From Deltaproteobacteria bacterium (GTDB lineage Bacteria; Desulfobacterota; Desulfomonilia; Desulfomonilales; Desulfomonilaceae), in assembly GCA_021777225.1 (NCBI GenBank), contig JAJYDQ010000012.1, forward strand, positions 1 to 63,829: a stretch of DNA of 63,829 bases. Direction: 5' to 3'. Position 1 is the first letter of the stretch; each line of letters starts with the position of its first letter. Shown piece by piece: positions 45,568-55,640 of this stretch. A model generated the notes under the pieces. The model was given only the letters and a program-made list of their open reading frames with translations. It searched no databases and had not been told where the DNA came from. Made by a program: the position numbers and the translations under genes.

Positions 45568-46452
45568 GTGACCGATGAGACCCACATGACTTCATCCCAA
45601 AACAATCAATTATCTCTGGAAATGATTGAAACGCGTTGTACCCTATGCGGTTCCTCAAACGATAAACTCCTGTTTGAAAAGGAAGGCTTCCGCCACGTAT
45701 GTTGCCAGACATGCGGTTTGGTTTATGTTAACCCGAGATTGAAGTTTCACAAGGATTTTCAAACTGTTTCAGGGACAGGTTCAATGGGGGATGATCAGCT
45801 TTCACGTTTGCAGATACTGCGAATCTGTAAGGAATTATCAATGTTAGATAATTACAGGAAACTCAACCGGATCCTTGAAATAGGCCCGGGTAAAGGTTGG
45901 TTTCTTAGTATTGCCAAACTCGTCGGTTGGGAAACTTGGGCTATGGAAATAAATCTTGACGCGATAGAAAACTTAAAGCGCAAGAATATAAATAACATAA
46001 TAACGTCAGGCTCAGTAATATCCGGCAGCGGTCATGAGTCATTTGATGTCATTAGGATGTGGGATGTGATCGAACACCTGGAATGGCCGAGAGCGCTCCT
46101 TGAGGAGATTTTTAACAGTCTTCGTTCTGGTGGCCTTCTTCGGCTATCAACCACGAACATCAATTCTCTTTCAAGGATGGTAAATGGCCCTGAGTGGGTT
46201 TATCTTAATGGATCTGACCATATTGTGCTTTTCGATCCAGTTACGATAGACAAACTCCTAAAGTTGGTTGGTTTCCGCAGAATTCGCATCAGGACAAGAT
46301 CATTCAATCTTAGGAGAAAGCTGTATCACCCTGAAAGGGAAATCAAAGTTAAGTTTCATCCTCTGAGGCCATTTCGAAAAATAATTGATGAAACAATAAA
46401 ATTCACCAATTTCGGGCATCAAATGATTGTTGACGCTGTAAAGGAAGCTTGA
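45568..46452 (+). CDS. Class I SAM-dependent methyltransferase with N-terminal zinc ribbon
   Basis: An N-terminal CxxC...CxxC ribbon (CTLCGS, CCQTCGLVYVNPR) is followed by a methyltransferase core: motif I LEIGPGKGWFL, VIRMWDVIEHLEWPRALLEE and a C-terminal strand region. This design is typical of type 12 methyltransferases acting on sugars or polyketide-like substrates linked to cell-surface glycans. The true substrate is unknown. The start is GTG 45568 (ATG 45586 is the alternative). It is a single gene with no surface-polysaccharide cluster nearby. Confidence 0.88.
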   Translation: MTDETHMTSSQNNQLSLEMIETRCTLCGSSNDKLLFEKEGFRHVCCQTCGLVYVNPRLKFHKDFQTVSGTGSMGDDQLSRLQILRICKELSMLDNYRKLNRILEIGPGKGWFLSIAKLVGWETWAMEINLDAIENLKRKNINNIITSGSVISGSGHESFDVIRMWDVIEHLEWPRALLEEIFNSLRSGGLLRLSTTNINSLSRMVNGPEWVYLNGSDHIVLFDPVTIDKLLKLVGFRRIRIRTRSFNLRRKLYHPEREIKVKFHPLRPFRKIIDETIKFTNFGHQMIVDAVKEA

Positions 46453-46591
46453 AAACACATAATTTTCGTTAGCATTTCTATTACTTCGTGGTAAAATAAA
46501 AATTTTAGCGTGATTTCGACGGCTAAGGATTTCCCTGCCGGCTACGCGCTCGAATCATTTTTGAGTCGAGTTATCGGATGAGAGCCTTAAT

Positions 46592-47500
46592 ATGACTACC
46601 CACAATGATTCGCAATTTGTGGCTCCTGCTTTGCGGGCCGGCATACTCGCCGAGGCGCTTCCATACATCAGGGCCTTTCGTGGAAAACGAATATTGATTA
46701 AGTATGGTGGCAGCGCCATGACAAACGATGCCCTCAAAAGGGATTTTGCCGAAGATGTGGCGCTTCTGAGTTTTATCGGGGTCAAACCAACAATAGTTCA
46801 TGGTGGCGGGCCCCAAATAGGCGCACTACTAAAGAAACTCGGCAAGGAAAGCCGATTTGTTCAGGGGCTACGAGTGACCGATGAAGAAACGATGGATGTA
46901 GTTGAGATGGTGCTGGTCGCCAAGGTTAATAAAGACGTGGTTTCACTGATTAATTCTTATGGTGGAAGAGCTGTCGGAATATCTGGCCGTGACGGTGGAT
47001 TGATCAGGGCCAAGAAAGCTAGGCCGGCCAAGTTGGCGGGAATTGATCAAGACTTGGGTTTGGTGGGTGAGGTAGAACGAATAAACCCAGATCTCATAGC
47101 CTCTCTGGAAGATCGGGGATTCATTCCTGTTGTCGCTCCAGTAGGGGCTGGCCCCCACGAAAAACCCTATAATATAAACGCTGACACAGCGGCTGGGGCC
47201 ATGGCGTCCGCTTTGGGCGCCGAAAAATTCTTGCTGCTTACCGATGTTCCAGGGGTGCAAGACCCCAAAGACAGCTTGATTTCGAGCCTATCTGAAGAGC
47301 AGGTTGAAGAAATGATCGAGTCCGGGGCTATTTCAGGCGGAATGATACCTAAAGTCAAATGTTGTTTGTCCGCAATAAGAGGTGGTGTGCCAAAGGCGCA
47401 CATAATTGACGGTCGGGTCCCCCATGCGCTTCTATTGGAAATTCTTACAGATGAGGGTATAGGGACCGAAATTGTTCGCGAAAAAGCGCCGGGACTTTAG
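46592..47500 (+). CDS. argB: Acetylglutamate kinase
   Basis: The enzyme phosphorylates N-acetylglutamate in arginine synthesis. Nucleotide-binding LIKYGGSAM and VHGGGPQIG are near the N-terminus and GGMIPKVKCCLSAIRGGV near the C-terminus, the usual amino-acid-kinase pattern. The 302-residue length includes an N-terminal helix seen in arginine-inhibited enzymes, so feedback control is plausible. It is the first gene of an arg run. Confidence 0.96.
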   Translation: MTTHNDSQFVAPALRAGILAEALPYIRAFRGKRILIKYGGSAMTNDALKRDFAEDVALLSFIGVKPTIVHGGGPQIGALLKKLGKESRFVQGLRVTDEETMDVVEMVLVAKVNKDVVSLINSYGGRAVGISGRDGGLIRAKKARPAKLAGIDQDLGLVGEVERINPDLIASLEDRGFIPVVAPVGAGPHEKPYNINADTAAGAMASALGAEKFLLLTDVPGVQDPKDSLISSLSEEQVEEMIESGAISGGMIPKVKCCLSAIRGGVPKAHIIDGRVPHALLLEILTDEGIGTEIVREKAPGL

Positions 47501-47624
47501 TTTGTGATAACAGACGTTCCCGGGGCTTCCAAATAAAATTGCTTGTTTGGCGCTTACTGGAATTCAGTGTTCACCACCTATCATACGAAGAGTTCCAGGA
47601 ACTCTTCAAGTCGAGAGATATAAA

Positions 47625-48827
47625 ATGTCTAAAAGATCCTACGATTTTATTTCAGCAAATAAGGAATATGTTTTCAATACTTATGGCAGGTCTCCAGTCA
47701 TGTTGGTCGAAGGGGCCGGAGTACGGGTAAAAGACAGTAATGGCAAAGATTATCTTGATTTTATAGGAGGGTTGGCCGCATGCCCCCTTGGACACGCTCA
47801 TCCGGCGCTTGTAGAAGCCATATGCAAGCAGGCCGGCAAACTGATACACGTGTCCAACATTTTCCACATTGAGCCGCAAATTGAATTGGCGCGGCTTCTG
47901 ACAGAGAATTCATTTGCGGACAAGGCGTTCTTTTGCAATTCAGGGGCTGAAGCAAATGAAGGCGCCATAAAGTTGGCCCGGAAGTTTTTCAGCGAAAAGG
48001 GCGACACCGATAGATATCATGTTATCACGATGCAAAATTCTTTTCATGGCCGGACGTTAGCCACGCTTGCGGCTACAGGCCAAACGAAGTACAGACAAGG
48101 TTTCGAACCAATAACACCGGGCTTCTCACATGTTCCGTTCGGAGATTATTTCACTCTGGCCGAGGCGGTTACGGAAACGACCGCAGCGATAATGATAGAG
48201 CCAATTCAAGGTGAGGGTGGCGTTCAGGTCCCGCCTGCCGACTATTTGCCTAAAGTACGGAAACTCTGTGACGACAAAGGTGTATTGCTGATCTTCGATG
48301 AAGTTCAAACCGGAATGGGCAGGACCGGTAAGTTGTTCGCGTACGAAAATTTCGGGGTTGAGCCGGACATAATGACATTGGCCAAAGGGCTTGCAGGCGG
48401 TGTTCCGATTGGCGCTATGGTCGCTACCGATCGCGTGGCTTCGGCGTTCAAGCCTGGAAACCACGCTTCCACATTTGGCGGTAATCCCCTCTCATCAGCC
48501 GCTGGAGTGGCTGTTATGAATGTAATTTTGTCCAATGGTTTTCTTGATCGGGTCAGAGTTATGGGGGGATATCTGAGGTCAAAACTCGAAGACGTCGCTG
48601 CAAAGCACAATATGGTCAAAGAAGTCCGGGGGCTTGGACTAATGCAAGCTTTAGACTTGAAAATGTCAGGCGCCAGCCTTGTTACTATCATGAGGGAAGC
48701 CGGTGTTTTGATAAATTGCACTTCCGATACGGTTATCAGGTTCTTGCCGCCTCTAGTGGTATCAGGCGCCGAGATCGATGAGATGATAATTATTCTGGAT
48801 GCCTCGTTAACCAAAGTTACGGGTTAG
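47625..48827 (+). CDS. argD: Acetylornithine aminotransferase
   Basis: This PLP-dependent aminotransferase acts on acetylornithine, and usually also on succinyl-diaminopimelate. The pyridoxal lysine lies in TLAKGLAGG, with LLIFDEVQTGMGRTG before it and FCNSGAEANEGAIKLAR in the N-terminal half. ATG 47625 (MSKRSYDF) gives 400 residues, which is normal; the extension to 47547 overlaps poorly conserved sequence. It is followed four bases later by argF. Confidence 0.96.
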   Translation: MSKRSYDFISANKEYVFNTYGRSPVMLVEGAGVRVKDSNGKDYLDFIGGLAACPLGHAHPALVEAICKQAGKLIHVSNIFHIEPQIELARLLTENSFADKAFFCNSGAEANEGAIKLARKFFSEKGDTDRYHVITMQNSFHGRTLATLAATGQTKYRQGFEPITPGFSHVPFGDYFTLAEAVTETTAAIMIEPIQGEGGVQVPPADYLPKVRKLCDDKGVLLIFDEVQTGMGRTGKLFAYENFGVEPDIMTLAKGLAGGVPIGAMVATDRVASAFKPGNHASTFGGNPLSSAAGVAVMNVILSNGFLDRVRVMGGYLRSKLEDVAAKHNMVKEVRGLGLMQALDLKMSGASLVTIMREAGVLINCTSDTVIRFLPPLVVSGAEIDEMIIILDASLTKVTG

Positions 48828-48831
48828 AACC

Positions 48832-49731
48832 ATGAAAAAGCTCCGCCATTTTTTGAGTCTCGCAGATTGCTCTAAAGAACAGATCCTCAGTTTGCTGCGT
48901 AGAGCAGCGGCAATCAAAAGAGGAGAACCGGGAAAAGGTCCCGAGTTGCCGCTTGAGGGCAAAAGTGTAGGTCTTCTTTTCGATAAGCCATCTACAAGGA
49001 CAAGAGTATCATTTGATGTTGGTGTCTATCAACTGGGAGGGCACCCGATATTCCTCAATTCCAGAGATATTCAGCTTGGTCGTGGGGAGCCAATCAAGGA
49101 TACGGCCCGTGTACTTTCGAGATATTTGGACGCTATTGTAATTAGGACGTTTGGTCAGGAAATAGTTGAGGAATTTGCGCACTGGTCTACAATCCCGGTA
49201 ATAAACGCGCTAACAGACCGATCTCACCCCTGTCAGATATTGGGTGATCTGCTCACTTTGCAGGAAGCAGGACTGGACATTTTTACTATGAGGGCCGCCT
49301 GGATTGGCGACGGGAACAACATGGCCAACTCATGGATATTTGCGGCACAGAAACTTGGTTTTCCGTTTGTCCTGGCATGCCCTGAAGGTTATGACCCGGC
49401 GGTTAAATTTGATTGTGACAACATAAGGCTGACCCGTGATCCATTCGAAGCGGCCAAAGGAGCTAACGCCATATCAACAGACGTGTGGGCCTCGATGGGG
49501 CAGGAAAAGGAAACCTCGGCTCGCAGGAAGGCCTTTAATGGTTTTCAGTTAAACCATAAGGTCCTCGAACACGCAGGTGACCCGGTATATGCGCTTCATT
49601 GCCTGCCGGCGCATCGCGGAGAAGAGATTACTGAAGAACTTATGGAATCGAAATATTCTTTGATCTGGAATCAGGCCGAGAACAGGCTTCATGTTCAGAA
49701 GGCCCTACTGGAAGATCTACTCAGCCTGTAA
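48832..49731 (+). CDS. argF: Ornithine carbamoyltransferase
   Basis: It makes citrulline from ornithine and carbamoyl phosphate. Carbamoyl-phosphate-binding STRTRVSF and HPCQ, and the ornithine-binding HCLPAHRG region, are all intact. It has 299 residues and is part of the argB-D-F-G-H run, with the expected tight spacing after argD. Confidence 0.96.
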   Translation: MKKLRHFLSLADCSKEQILSLLRRAAAIKRGEPGKGPELPLEGKSVGLLFDKPSTRTRVSFDVGVYQLGGHPIFLNSRDIQLGRGEPIKDTARVLSRYLDAIVIRTFGQEIVEEFAHWSTIPVINALTDRSHPCQILGDLLTLQEAGLDIFTMRAAWIGDGNNMANSWIFAAQKLGFPFVLACPEGYDPAVKFDCDNIRLTRDPFEAAKGANAISTDVWASMGQEKETSARRKAFNGFQLNHKVLEHAGDPVYALHCLPAHRGEEITEELMESKYSLIWNQAENRLHVQKALLEDLLSL

Positions 49732-49765
49732 GTAGAGATGCTTGGAGTGAACAGTTGGAGGAAAA

Positions 49766-50998
49766 TTGAAACACAAAGACATAAAAAAAATAGTATTGGC
49801 TTATTCGGGTGGTCTTGACACTTCAGTGATCCTGCGGTGGCTCGTTGAAACATATGAATGCCCGGTAGTCGCATTTGTTGCAGACCTCGGACAAGGCGAA
49901 GAACTTGATTGTCTTGATGACAAAGCCGAGGCTTCAGGCGCTGAATCTCTATACGTAGTTGATCTTAAGGAAGACTTTGTCAAAGATTTTGTTTTTCCCA
50001 TGTTCCGGGCAAACGCAATTTATGAAGGCTCATATCTCCTTGGCACCTCAATCGCCAGGCCTTGCATAGCGCAAGCCCAAATGAATATTGTTGCCAAGGA
50101 AAACGCCGACGCTGTCTGTCATGGGGCTACCGGCAAAGGAAATGACCAGGTAAGATTCGAACTTACTTACTATGCAATTAACCCTGAAATCAAAGTAATA
50201 GCCCCGTGGCGCACATGGTCGTTCAAATCCAGATCAGAACTTATCAACTACGCAAAAAAACATAACATTCCAGTAACCTCTACCGCAGCGAAACCATACA
50301 GCATGGATAGAAACCTGCTGCATCTGAGTTTCGAAGGAGGTATCCTCGAAGACCCATGGGCAGAACCTCCGTCAGATATGTTTGTTCTTACAGTTGACCC
50401 AAGAAAAGCCCCGGATAGGGCTCAAGAAATCACACTTACTTTTGAAGCGGGAGATCCTGTCGCCGTGGATGGTGTTCAGATGACGCCTTCGAACCTGTTG
50501 GATCATCTCAACAAACTTGGGGGTATGCACGGTGTGGGACGCGTAGATATGGTAGAAAACCGTTACGTAGGCATGAAAAGTCGCGGTGTTTACGAAACGC
50601 CCGGTGGCACGGTCATACACATCGCCAGGAGGGCAATCGAATCAATCACTCTGGATCGTGAAATTGCTAGGCTCAAGGATGAATGGGTCCCACGTTATGC
50701 CGGCCTCGTTTACAATGGATATTGGTTTTCGCCCGAAAGAAAGATGCTTCAAACAGCCATAGATACGACTTCGTCGGTGGTTTCAGGCGATGTAAGACTT
50801 CGGATCTACAAGGGGACTGTTACGGTCACTGGCCGGAAATCTGACAACTCACTCTACGATCAAAGGTTCGCAACCTTTGAAGAAGATGAAGTTTATTCTC
50901 AATCAGACGCTGAAGGATTCATAAGACTCAACGCTTTGAGACTACGGATCGGCTCCTTAATGGGTAAAACCGGGAAAAGCCGGCATACCGGGACATAA
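49766..50998 (+). CDS. argG: Argininosuccinate synthase
   Basis: This ATP-dependent enzyme joins citrulline and aspartate. The N-terminal PP-loop [12 protein letters not shown] and [14 protein letters not shown] identify it clearly. The start is TTG 49766 immediately after GGAGGAAAA, giving 410 residues. It lies 34 bases after argF and 11 before argH. Confidence 0.96.
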   Translation: MKHKDIKKIVLAYSGGLDTSVILRWLVETYECPVVAFVADLGQGEELDCLDDKAEASGAESLYVVDLKEDFVKDFVFPMFRANAIYEGSYLLGTSIARPCIAQAQMNIVAKENADAVCHGATGKGNDQVRFELTYYAINPEIKVIAPWRTWSFKSRSELINYAKKHNIPVTSTAAKPYSMDRNLLHLSFEGGILEDPWAEPPSDMFVLTVDPRKAPDRAQEITLTFEAGDPVAVDGVQMTPSNLLDHLNKLGGMHGVGRVDMVENRYVGMKSRGVYETPGGTVIHIARRAIESITLDREIARLKDEWVPRYAGLVYNGYWFSPERKMLQTAIDTTSSVVSGDVRLRIYKGTVTVTGRKSDNSLYDQRFATFEEDEVYSQSDAEGFIRLNALRLRIGSLMGKTGKSRHTGT

Positions 50999-51009
50999 AT
51001 CGACGACAC

Positions 51010-52395
51010 ATGGCCATTGAACAAACTTTAAATAATGGGAATAACTCAATTGAGTCGTCAGGCGTTAGAAAGGGTCGGTTTGCAGAGGGCATGGACCCTC
51101 TTTTTTCTAACTTCAACGCCTCAATTTCGTTTGATCGACGTCTTTTTCGGGAAGACATCCAAGGCAGCGTGGCTCATGTCAGAATGCTCGGCGCTCAGAA
51201 AATCATACCACTCGAGGATGCGGTCAAAATAGAAGAAGGACTAAAAGAGGTCCTCGATGACTTCGAAAACGGTCGCTTTGAATTCCGGGAAGACCTGGAA
51301 GATGTCCATATAAACATAGAAGACGCTCTGAGAAAAAAAATCGGCGATGTCTCGGGTAAACTTCATACCGCCAGGAGCAGAAATGACCAGGTTGCGCTGG
51401 ATCTAAGGCTGTTCCTCAGAGACCAGTCCGGTTTGATCGAAGCCGCTTTACTCAATTTGGACTCCGCCCTGTTAGAAACAGCAAAGCGCAACATTGATAT
51501 CATTCTCCCCGGTTACACTCATTTGCAAAGAGCCCAGCCAGTAAGACTTTCTCACCATCTAATGGCCTACTTTCAGATGTTTAGGCGTGACTGGGAACGC
51601 TTTACGGATTCCAAAAAGCGAATCGATGAAATGCCATTAGGTTCGGCCGCCCTTGCCGGAACTACCTTTGACATCAATCGTGACCTTGTAGCCGACCTTC
51701 TGAATTTCCCGCGAGTAAGCCGTAATTCTATGGACGCGGTTTCGGACAGGGATTTTGCTGTTGAGTTCACTTTCAATTGCTCTCTTGTGATGACCCATCT
51801 ATCGCGATTGTCCGAAGAATTTATAATCTGGTCGTCGTCCGAATTTTCTTTTCTGGATCTACCTGATAGGTTCTGTTCTGGGTCAAGCATTATGCCGCAG
51901 AAAAAGAACCCTGACGCCTGTGAATTGATACGGGGCAAGACCGGTCGAGTATACGGAGACTTGATAACGCTTTTCACAATCCTCAAAGGACTCCCGTTGA
52001 CATACAACAAGGACCTTCAGGAAGATAAGGAACCTGTTTTTGACGCTGTCGACACAGTGTTGAACAGCTTAAGGACAATGACAGGCGTGATCAAGGGAAC
52101 GAAATTTAGGGCCGAAAGATTGCTGGACGCCGCTTCTGAGCCGTACCTTGCCGCAACAGATGTGGCGGACGCTTTGGCCAGACAGGGTGTACCGTTCAGG
52201 GAAGCGCACGCACGAGTTGGCGCTATTGTTCGTGGAGAGGCTTCTGGAACCGGTTATGTTCCTCCGACGCCGGAAGAAATGGTCGAATCAAGATGTCAGG
52301 AAGGCGCGACGGCGAAACAGAGTGTGATTCGACAGATGGAAGAGGGCGAGAAATTCCTTCTACAAAGTGGATGTACGCCCCGTGCGGACGGTTGA
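51010..52395 (+). CDS. argH: Argininosuccinate lyase
   Basis: The last step of arginine synthesis, releasing fumarate. The family signature GSSIMPQKKNPD is present, along with TARSRNDQ and the helical core. Its 461 residues are typical. It closes the arg run; a lipoprotein gene begins 20 bases later. Confidence 0.96.
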   Translation: MAIEQTLNNGNNSIESSGVRKGRFAEGMDPLFSNFNASISFDRRLFREDIQGSVAHVRMLGAQKIIPLEDAVKIEEGLKEVLDDFENGRFEFREDLEDVHINIEDALRKKIGDVSGKLHTARSRNDQVALDLRLFLRDQSGLIEAALLNLDSALLETAKRNIDIILPGYTHLQRAQPVRLSHHLMAYFQMFRRDWERFTDSKKRIDEMPLGSAALAGTTFDINRDLVADLLNFPRVSRNSMDAVSDRDFAVEFTFNCSLVMTHLSRLSEEFIIWSSSEFSFLDLPDRFCSGSSIMPQKKNPDACELIRGKTGRVYGDLITLFTILKGLPLTYNKDLQEDKEPVFDAVDTVLNSLRTMTGVIKGTKFRAERLLDAASEPYLAATDVADALARQGVPFREAHARVGAIVRGEASGTGYVPPTPEEMVESRCQEGATAKQSVIRQMEEGEKFLLQSGCTPRADG

Positions 52396-52415
52396 AAAGG
52401 AATGACGAAACAAGA

Positions 52416-53456
52416 TTGAGGAAACTTCTTCTTCCGGCCCTTTTTCTCATGACCTTGAACTGTCTGTGTTCTTGCGGATACAAGACTAACCCTAGACCTA
52501 CGACTGTAAGGGCGCCTGCGCCAACCAAGCTAATCACAGCGAGAGCTTTCCCTGATGATATCAAGCTTAACTGGAACGTGCCGGCGTCAAACTCGGACGG
52601 TTCCAGGTTGACTGATTTGTCCGGTTTCAAAATATATCGGGGCTCGAGAGGCGTGGATGAAGATTGCGAGAACTGTCAAGACAAGCGCAAGTTGTTGGCC
52701 AACATCGATTTCCAATCCCCATCCAATGCTGAAATTAAAAACGATGAAGTGATTTTTCAGGATAAAAATGTCACTCCTGGCAACGTGTATTCCTACGCAG
52801 TTGTAGCCTATAATCTCCGTGGTCGGGAAAGTGGAATAGGCGCCGCTGTAGAAGTTTATTATGAAACACCGCCGCCTGCGCCAACCGACCTTGTTGCTCG
52901 TCCTGAAGCGGGGCACATCAGACTCGAGTGGAAAGCGCCTGCCGACTCTAAAATCGATCGGTATCAGATCTTTAGGGGAACACAAGACGAAGCCGCCAAG
53001 ATGAAATCTATTGGTACTGCGGCTTATCGGGAACCCTGGTTTGTAGACAAGGGAGTTGAGAAAGATTCCAAGTATTTCTATACGGTACGATCGGTGAAAT
53101 CAAACAGGGGTACCCCGTTTGAATCGAATGCTTCGAACGTAGCCGGGGCCGTAGCGCCAAGTATTTACTGGGGCTCGCCTGAAAACGTAAATGTCGCCAT
53201 GAGTAACCAGGGCATCAGGGTATACTGGGAACCAGTGAAAATGGAGAATGAAGAAACACGCTATAATGTTTATCGGTCAGAGTCAGGTCGTGGCTTTCAG
53301 AAAATTAATGCTGAACCTGTCAAGACTCCCTGGTTGTTGGATAACAAGGTCACCAGGGGTAGAATGTACAGATACGCGGTCACGGCGTTCCCCAAAAACC
53401 GACCAGAAGAGGAGTCCTCAAGGACAGCGTCGGAAGCCTTAAAATATACTTACTGA
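52416..53456 (+). CDS. Lipoprotein with fibronectin type III-like repeats
   Basis: A short signal peptide (RKLLLPALFLMTLNCLCSC) ends at a lipobox-like CSC, followed by GYKTNPRP. The rest holds about three fibronectin type III-like domains, each with an initial Pro-rich strand and a conserved YRG/YRS motif (FKIYRGS, YQIFRGT, YNVYRSE). TTG 52416 is the preferred start because it sits directly before the signal peptide; earlier in-frame codons overlap argH. The function is unknown, probably a periplasmic or outer-membrane scaffold. It is co-oriented between argH and lysA. Confidence 0.8.
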   Translation: MRKLLLPALFLMTLNCLCSCGYKTNPRPTTVRAPAPTKLITARAFPDDIKLNWNVPASNSDGSRLTDLSGFKIYRGSRGVDEDCENCQDKRKLLANIDFQSPSNAEIKNDEVIFQDKNVTPGNVYSYAVVAYNLRGRESGIGAAVEVYYETPPPAPTDLVARPEAGHIRLEWKAPADSKIDRYQIFRGTQDEAAKMKSIGTAAYREPWFVDKGVEKDSKYFYTVRSVKSNRGTPFESNASNVAGAVAPSIYWGSPENVNVAMSNQGIRVYWEPVKMENEETRYNVYRSESGRGFQKINAEPVKTPWLLDNKVTRGRMYRYAVTAFPKNRPEEESSRTASEALKYTY

Positions 53457-53471
53457 TTCACGGGTAATCAA

Positions 53472-54743
53472 ATGCATTATTTCAGTTATAAAGATAGAGA
53501 ACTTTTTTGCGAACAGGTTCCTGTAAACCAAATAGTTGAGGAGTTTGGTACCCCACTTTTTGTTTACAGCAGTGGTACCTTGAAAAGACACTACAAAATA
53601 TTCGAAGAGCCTTTTTCAAGCGCGCCACATGTAATTTGTTTCTCTATGAAGGCATGCTCCAACCTCGCAATCCTCAAAATTTTCTCAAATCTTGGAGGAG
53701 GGGTCGACATTGTTTCTGGGGGCGAGCTTTTCAGGGCTCTGAAAGCCGGAGTCCCTTCATCCAGGATAGTGTACTCCGGGGTGGGCAAAAAGTCTTATGA
53801 AATGGATGACGCTCTTAAATCCGATATTCTAATGTTTAACGTGGAATCGGAAGAAGAGCTGCAGCTTCTCAATCAAAGGGCGCTGGCGTTAGGCAAGAGC
53901 GCCAGGATAGCTTTGCGTGTAAATCCGGATGTCGACCCGCTGACACATCCTTACATTTCAACCGGACTGAAATCGAACAAGTTTGGGGTCCAGATAGAGC
54001 AGGCTCTGGAAATATATTTAAAGGCCAGGGACCTTCCTTGCCTGGAGCCAGTCGGCATTGATTGTCACATTGGGAGTCAGTTGACGGAACTTGGACCTTT
54101 CATGGAAGCTGTGTCGATACTCAGGAAACTGTTGAGTAAACTTAGGAGTAAAGGGATAGACATCAAGTATCTAGATATAGGCGGCGGGCTTGGTATCCCC
54201 TACGATCAGGAAACACCACCTGCGCCCGGAGATTATGGAGCGGCCATACTTGACCTGGTGTCGGACATGGATATTACCTTGATCATGGAGCCGGGACGTG
54301 TGCTTGCAGGTAACGCCGGCGTCATGATTACTCGTGTGCTTTACAAAAAAACTGGAGTGGAAAAAAACTTCGTCATCGTGGACGCCGCCATGAATGATCT
54401 CATCCGTCCAAGTCTCTATAAGGCTTACCACTCTATAATTAAAGTCAAGAAATCGCCTGATCAGGCGCCGAAATTCTTGGCCGACATAGTCGGCCCAATA
54501 TGCGAGTCCGGCGATTTTCTTGCGAAAGGTCGGGAAATCGAAGAGCCATTTCCCGGCGACCTGCTTGCCGTCATGAGCGCAGGGGCATATGGTTTTACCA
54601 TGTCGTCCAATTATAATTCCAGACCTCGTTGCGCAGAGGTTCTTGTTGATGGTTCTAATTACTACCTTATTAGACAGAGAGAAACCTATGAGGACCTCAT
54701 CAGAGGTGAAAAGGTCCCCAGCCACATTCTCGAGGGTAAATAA
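53472..54743 (+). CDS. lysA: Diaminopimelate decarboxylase
   Basis: This PLP enzyme converts meso-diaminopimelate to lysine. The pyridoxal lysine is in CFSMKAC, the glycine loop is GGGLGIPY, and the EPGRVLAGNAG and GPICESGDF segments match the family. It has 423 residues and is followed by dapA after 11 bases and then dapB, so this is a lysine/diaminopimelate unit. Confidence 0.96.
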   Translation: MHYFSYKDRELFCEQVPVNQIVEEFGTPLFVYSSGTLKRHYKIFEEPFSSAPHVICFSMKACSNLAILKIFSNLGGGVDIVSGGELFRALKAGVPSSRIVYSGVGKKSYEMDDALKSDILMFNVESEEELQLLNQRALALGKSARIALRVNPDVDPLTHPYISTGLKSNKFGVQIEQALEIYLKARDLPCLEPVGIDCHIGSQLTELGPFMEAVSILRKLLSKLRSKGIDIKYLDIGGGLGIPYDQETPPAPGDYGAAILDLVSDMDITLIMEPGRVLAGNAGVMITRVLYKKTGVEKNFVIVDAAMNDLIRPSLYKAYHSIIKVKKSPDQAPKFLADIVGPICESGDFLAKGREIEEPFPGDLLAVMSAGAYGFTMSSNYNSRPRCAEVLVDGSNYYLIRQRETYEDLIRGEKVPSHILEGK

Positions 54744-54754
54744 AGGAGCGAGTC

Positions 54755-55627
54755 ATGTTTTCCGGAGCGTTCACAGCAATTGTAACTCCGTTCAAAAACG
54801 GTCGGGTTGATGAAAAAGGCCTCAAAAACCTGATACGGTTCGGAATGGATGGTGGAGTCAGTGGTTTTATCCCATGCGGCACCACCGGCGAATCCCCAAC
54901 ACTTTCTCATGACGAACACAATCGTGTCGTAGAACTGACAGTCAAGGAAGTCGCCGGACAAGTCAAGGTTATAGCAGGTACAGGTTCAAACTGTACTGAT
55001 GAAGCGATAAGTCTAACAAAACACGCGAAAGAGTTTGGAGCTGACGCTGCGCTTCTTGTTTCTCCTTACTATAACAAACCCACGCAGGAAGGTCTGTACA
55101 AACATTTCGCTGCCGTGGCGGCAGCCGTTGACATCCCATTGGTGCTCTACAATATTCAGGGAAGGACAGGAGTCAACATTGAAAACTCAACCGTTAAAAG
55201 GCTTTCAGAAATTCCCAATATAGTTGGCGTAAAGGAAGCTTCAGGCTCAATTTTACAGATGAGCGAGGTCATTCGGTTATGCAGCCCGGAGTTTGATGTG
55301 CTTTCGGGTGATGATCAGATGACTTTCCCGCTAATGGCTTTGGGCGGCAAAGGTGTAATCTCCGTTGTTACCAACATTATACCTGACAAGATGTCGGCAT
55401 TGGTTAAACACATGCTGGCCGGCCAGATCGACAAGGCTAGGACCATACACTTTGAAATTTTCGAACTTTGCCAGACTATGTTTGTTGAAACCAATCCCAT
55501 ACCAATAAAGGCGGCTTTAGGTCTAATGGGAAAGATCGAGCCCGAATTCAGGCTACCACTGTGCGCTCCCTCTGCGGTCAGCCTGGAGAAGATCAGAACA
55601 GCCCTTGTTAAACTCAATTTGATATAG
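54755..55627 (+). CDS. dapA: 4-hydroxy-tetrahydrodipicolinate synthase
   Basis: It condenses pyruvate with aspartate semialdehyde. GTTGESPTL, the catalytic tyrosine in VSPYYNKPTQEG and the Schiff-base lysine in VGVKEASG are intact. The 290 residues are typical. It is preceded by AAAGGAG and followed 13 bases later by dapB. Confidence 0.96.
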   Translation: MFSGAFTAIVTPFKNGRVDEKGLKNLIRFGMDGGVSGFIPCGTTGESPTLSHDEHNRVVELTVKEVAGQVKVIAGTGSNCTDEAISLTKHAKEFGADAALLVSPYYNKPTQEGLYKHFAAVAAAVDIPLVLYNIQGRTGVNIENSTVKRLSEIPNIVGVKEASGSILQMSEVIRLCSPEFDVLSGDDQMTFPLMALGGKGVISVVTNIIPDKMSALVKHMLAGQIDKARTIHFEIFELCQTMFVETNPIPIKAALGLMGKIEPEFRLPLCAPSAVSLEKIRTALVKLNLI

Positions 55628-55640
55628 TTCAGGAGATACT

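Noticed and set aside
46943-47403. Antisense open frames inside argB
   Set aside because: They are shadow frames of a strongly conserved gene.
48305-48814. 169-codon frame antisense to argD
   Set aside because: It is a shadow frame with no ribosome-binding site and no recognisable domain.
54171-54725. 184-codon frame antisense to lysA
   Set aside because: It is a shadow frame; lysA is clearly the real gene.
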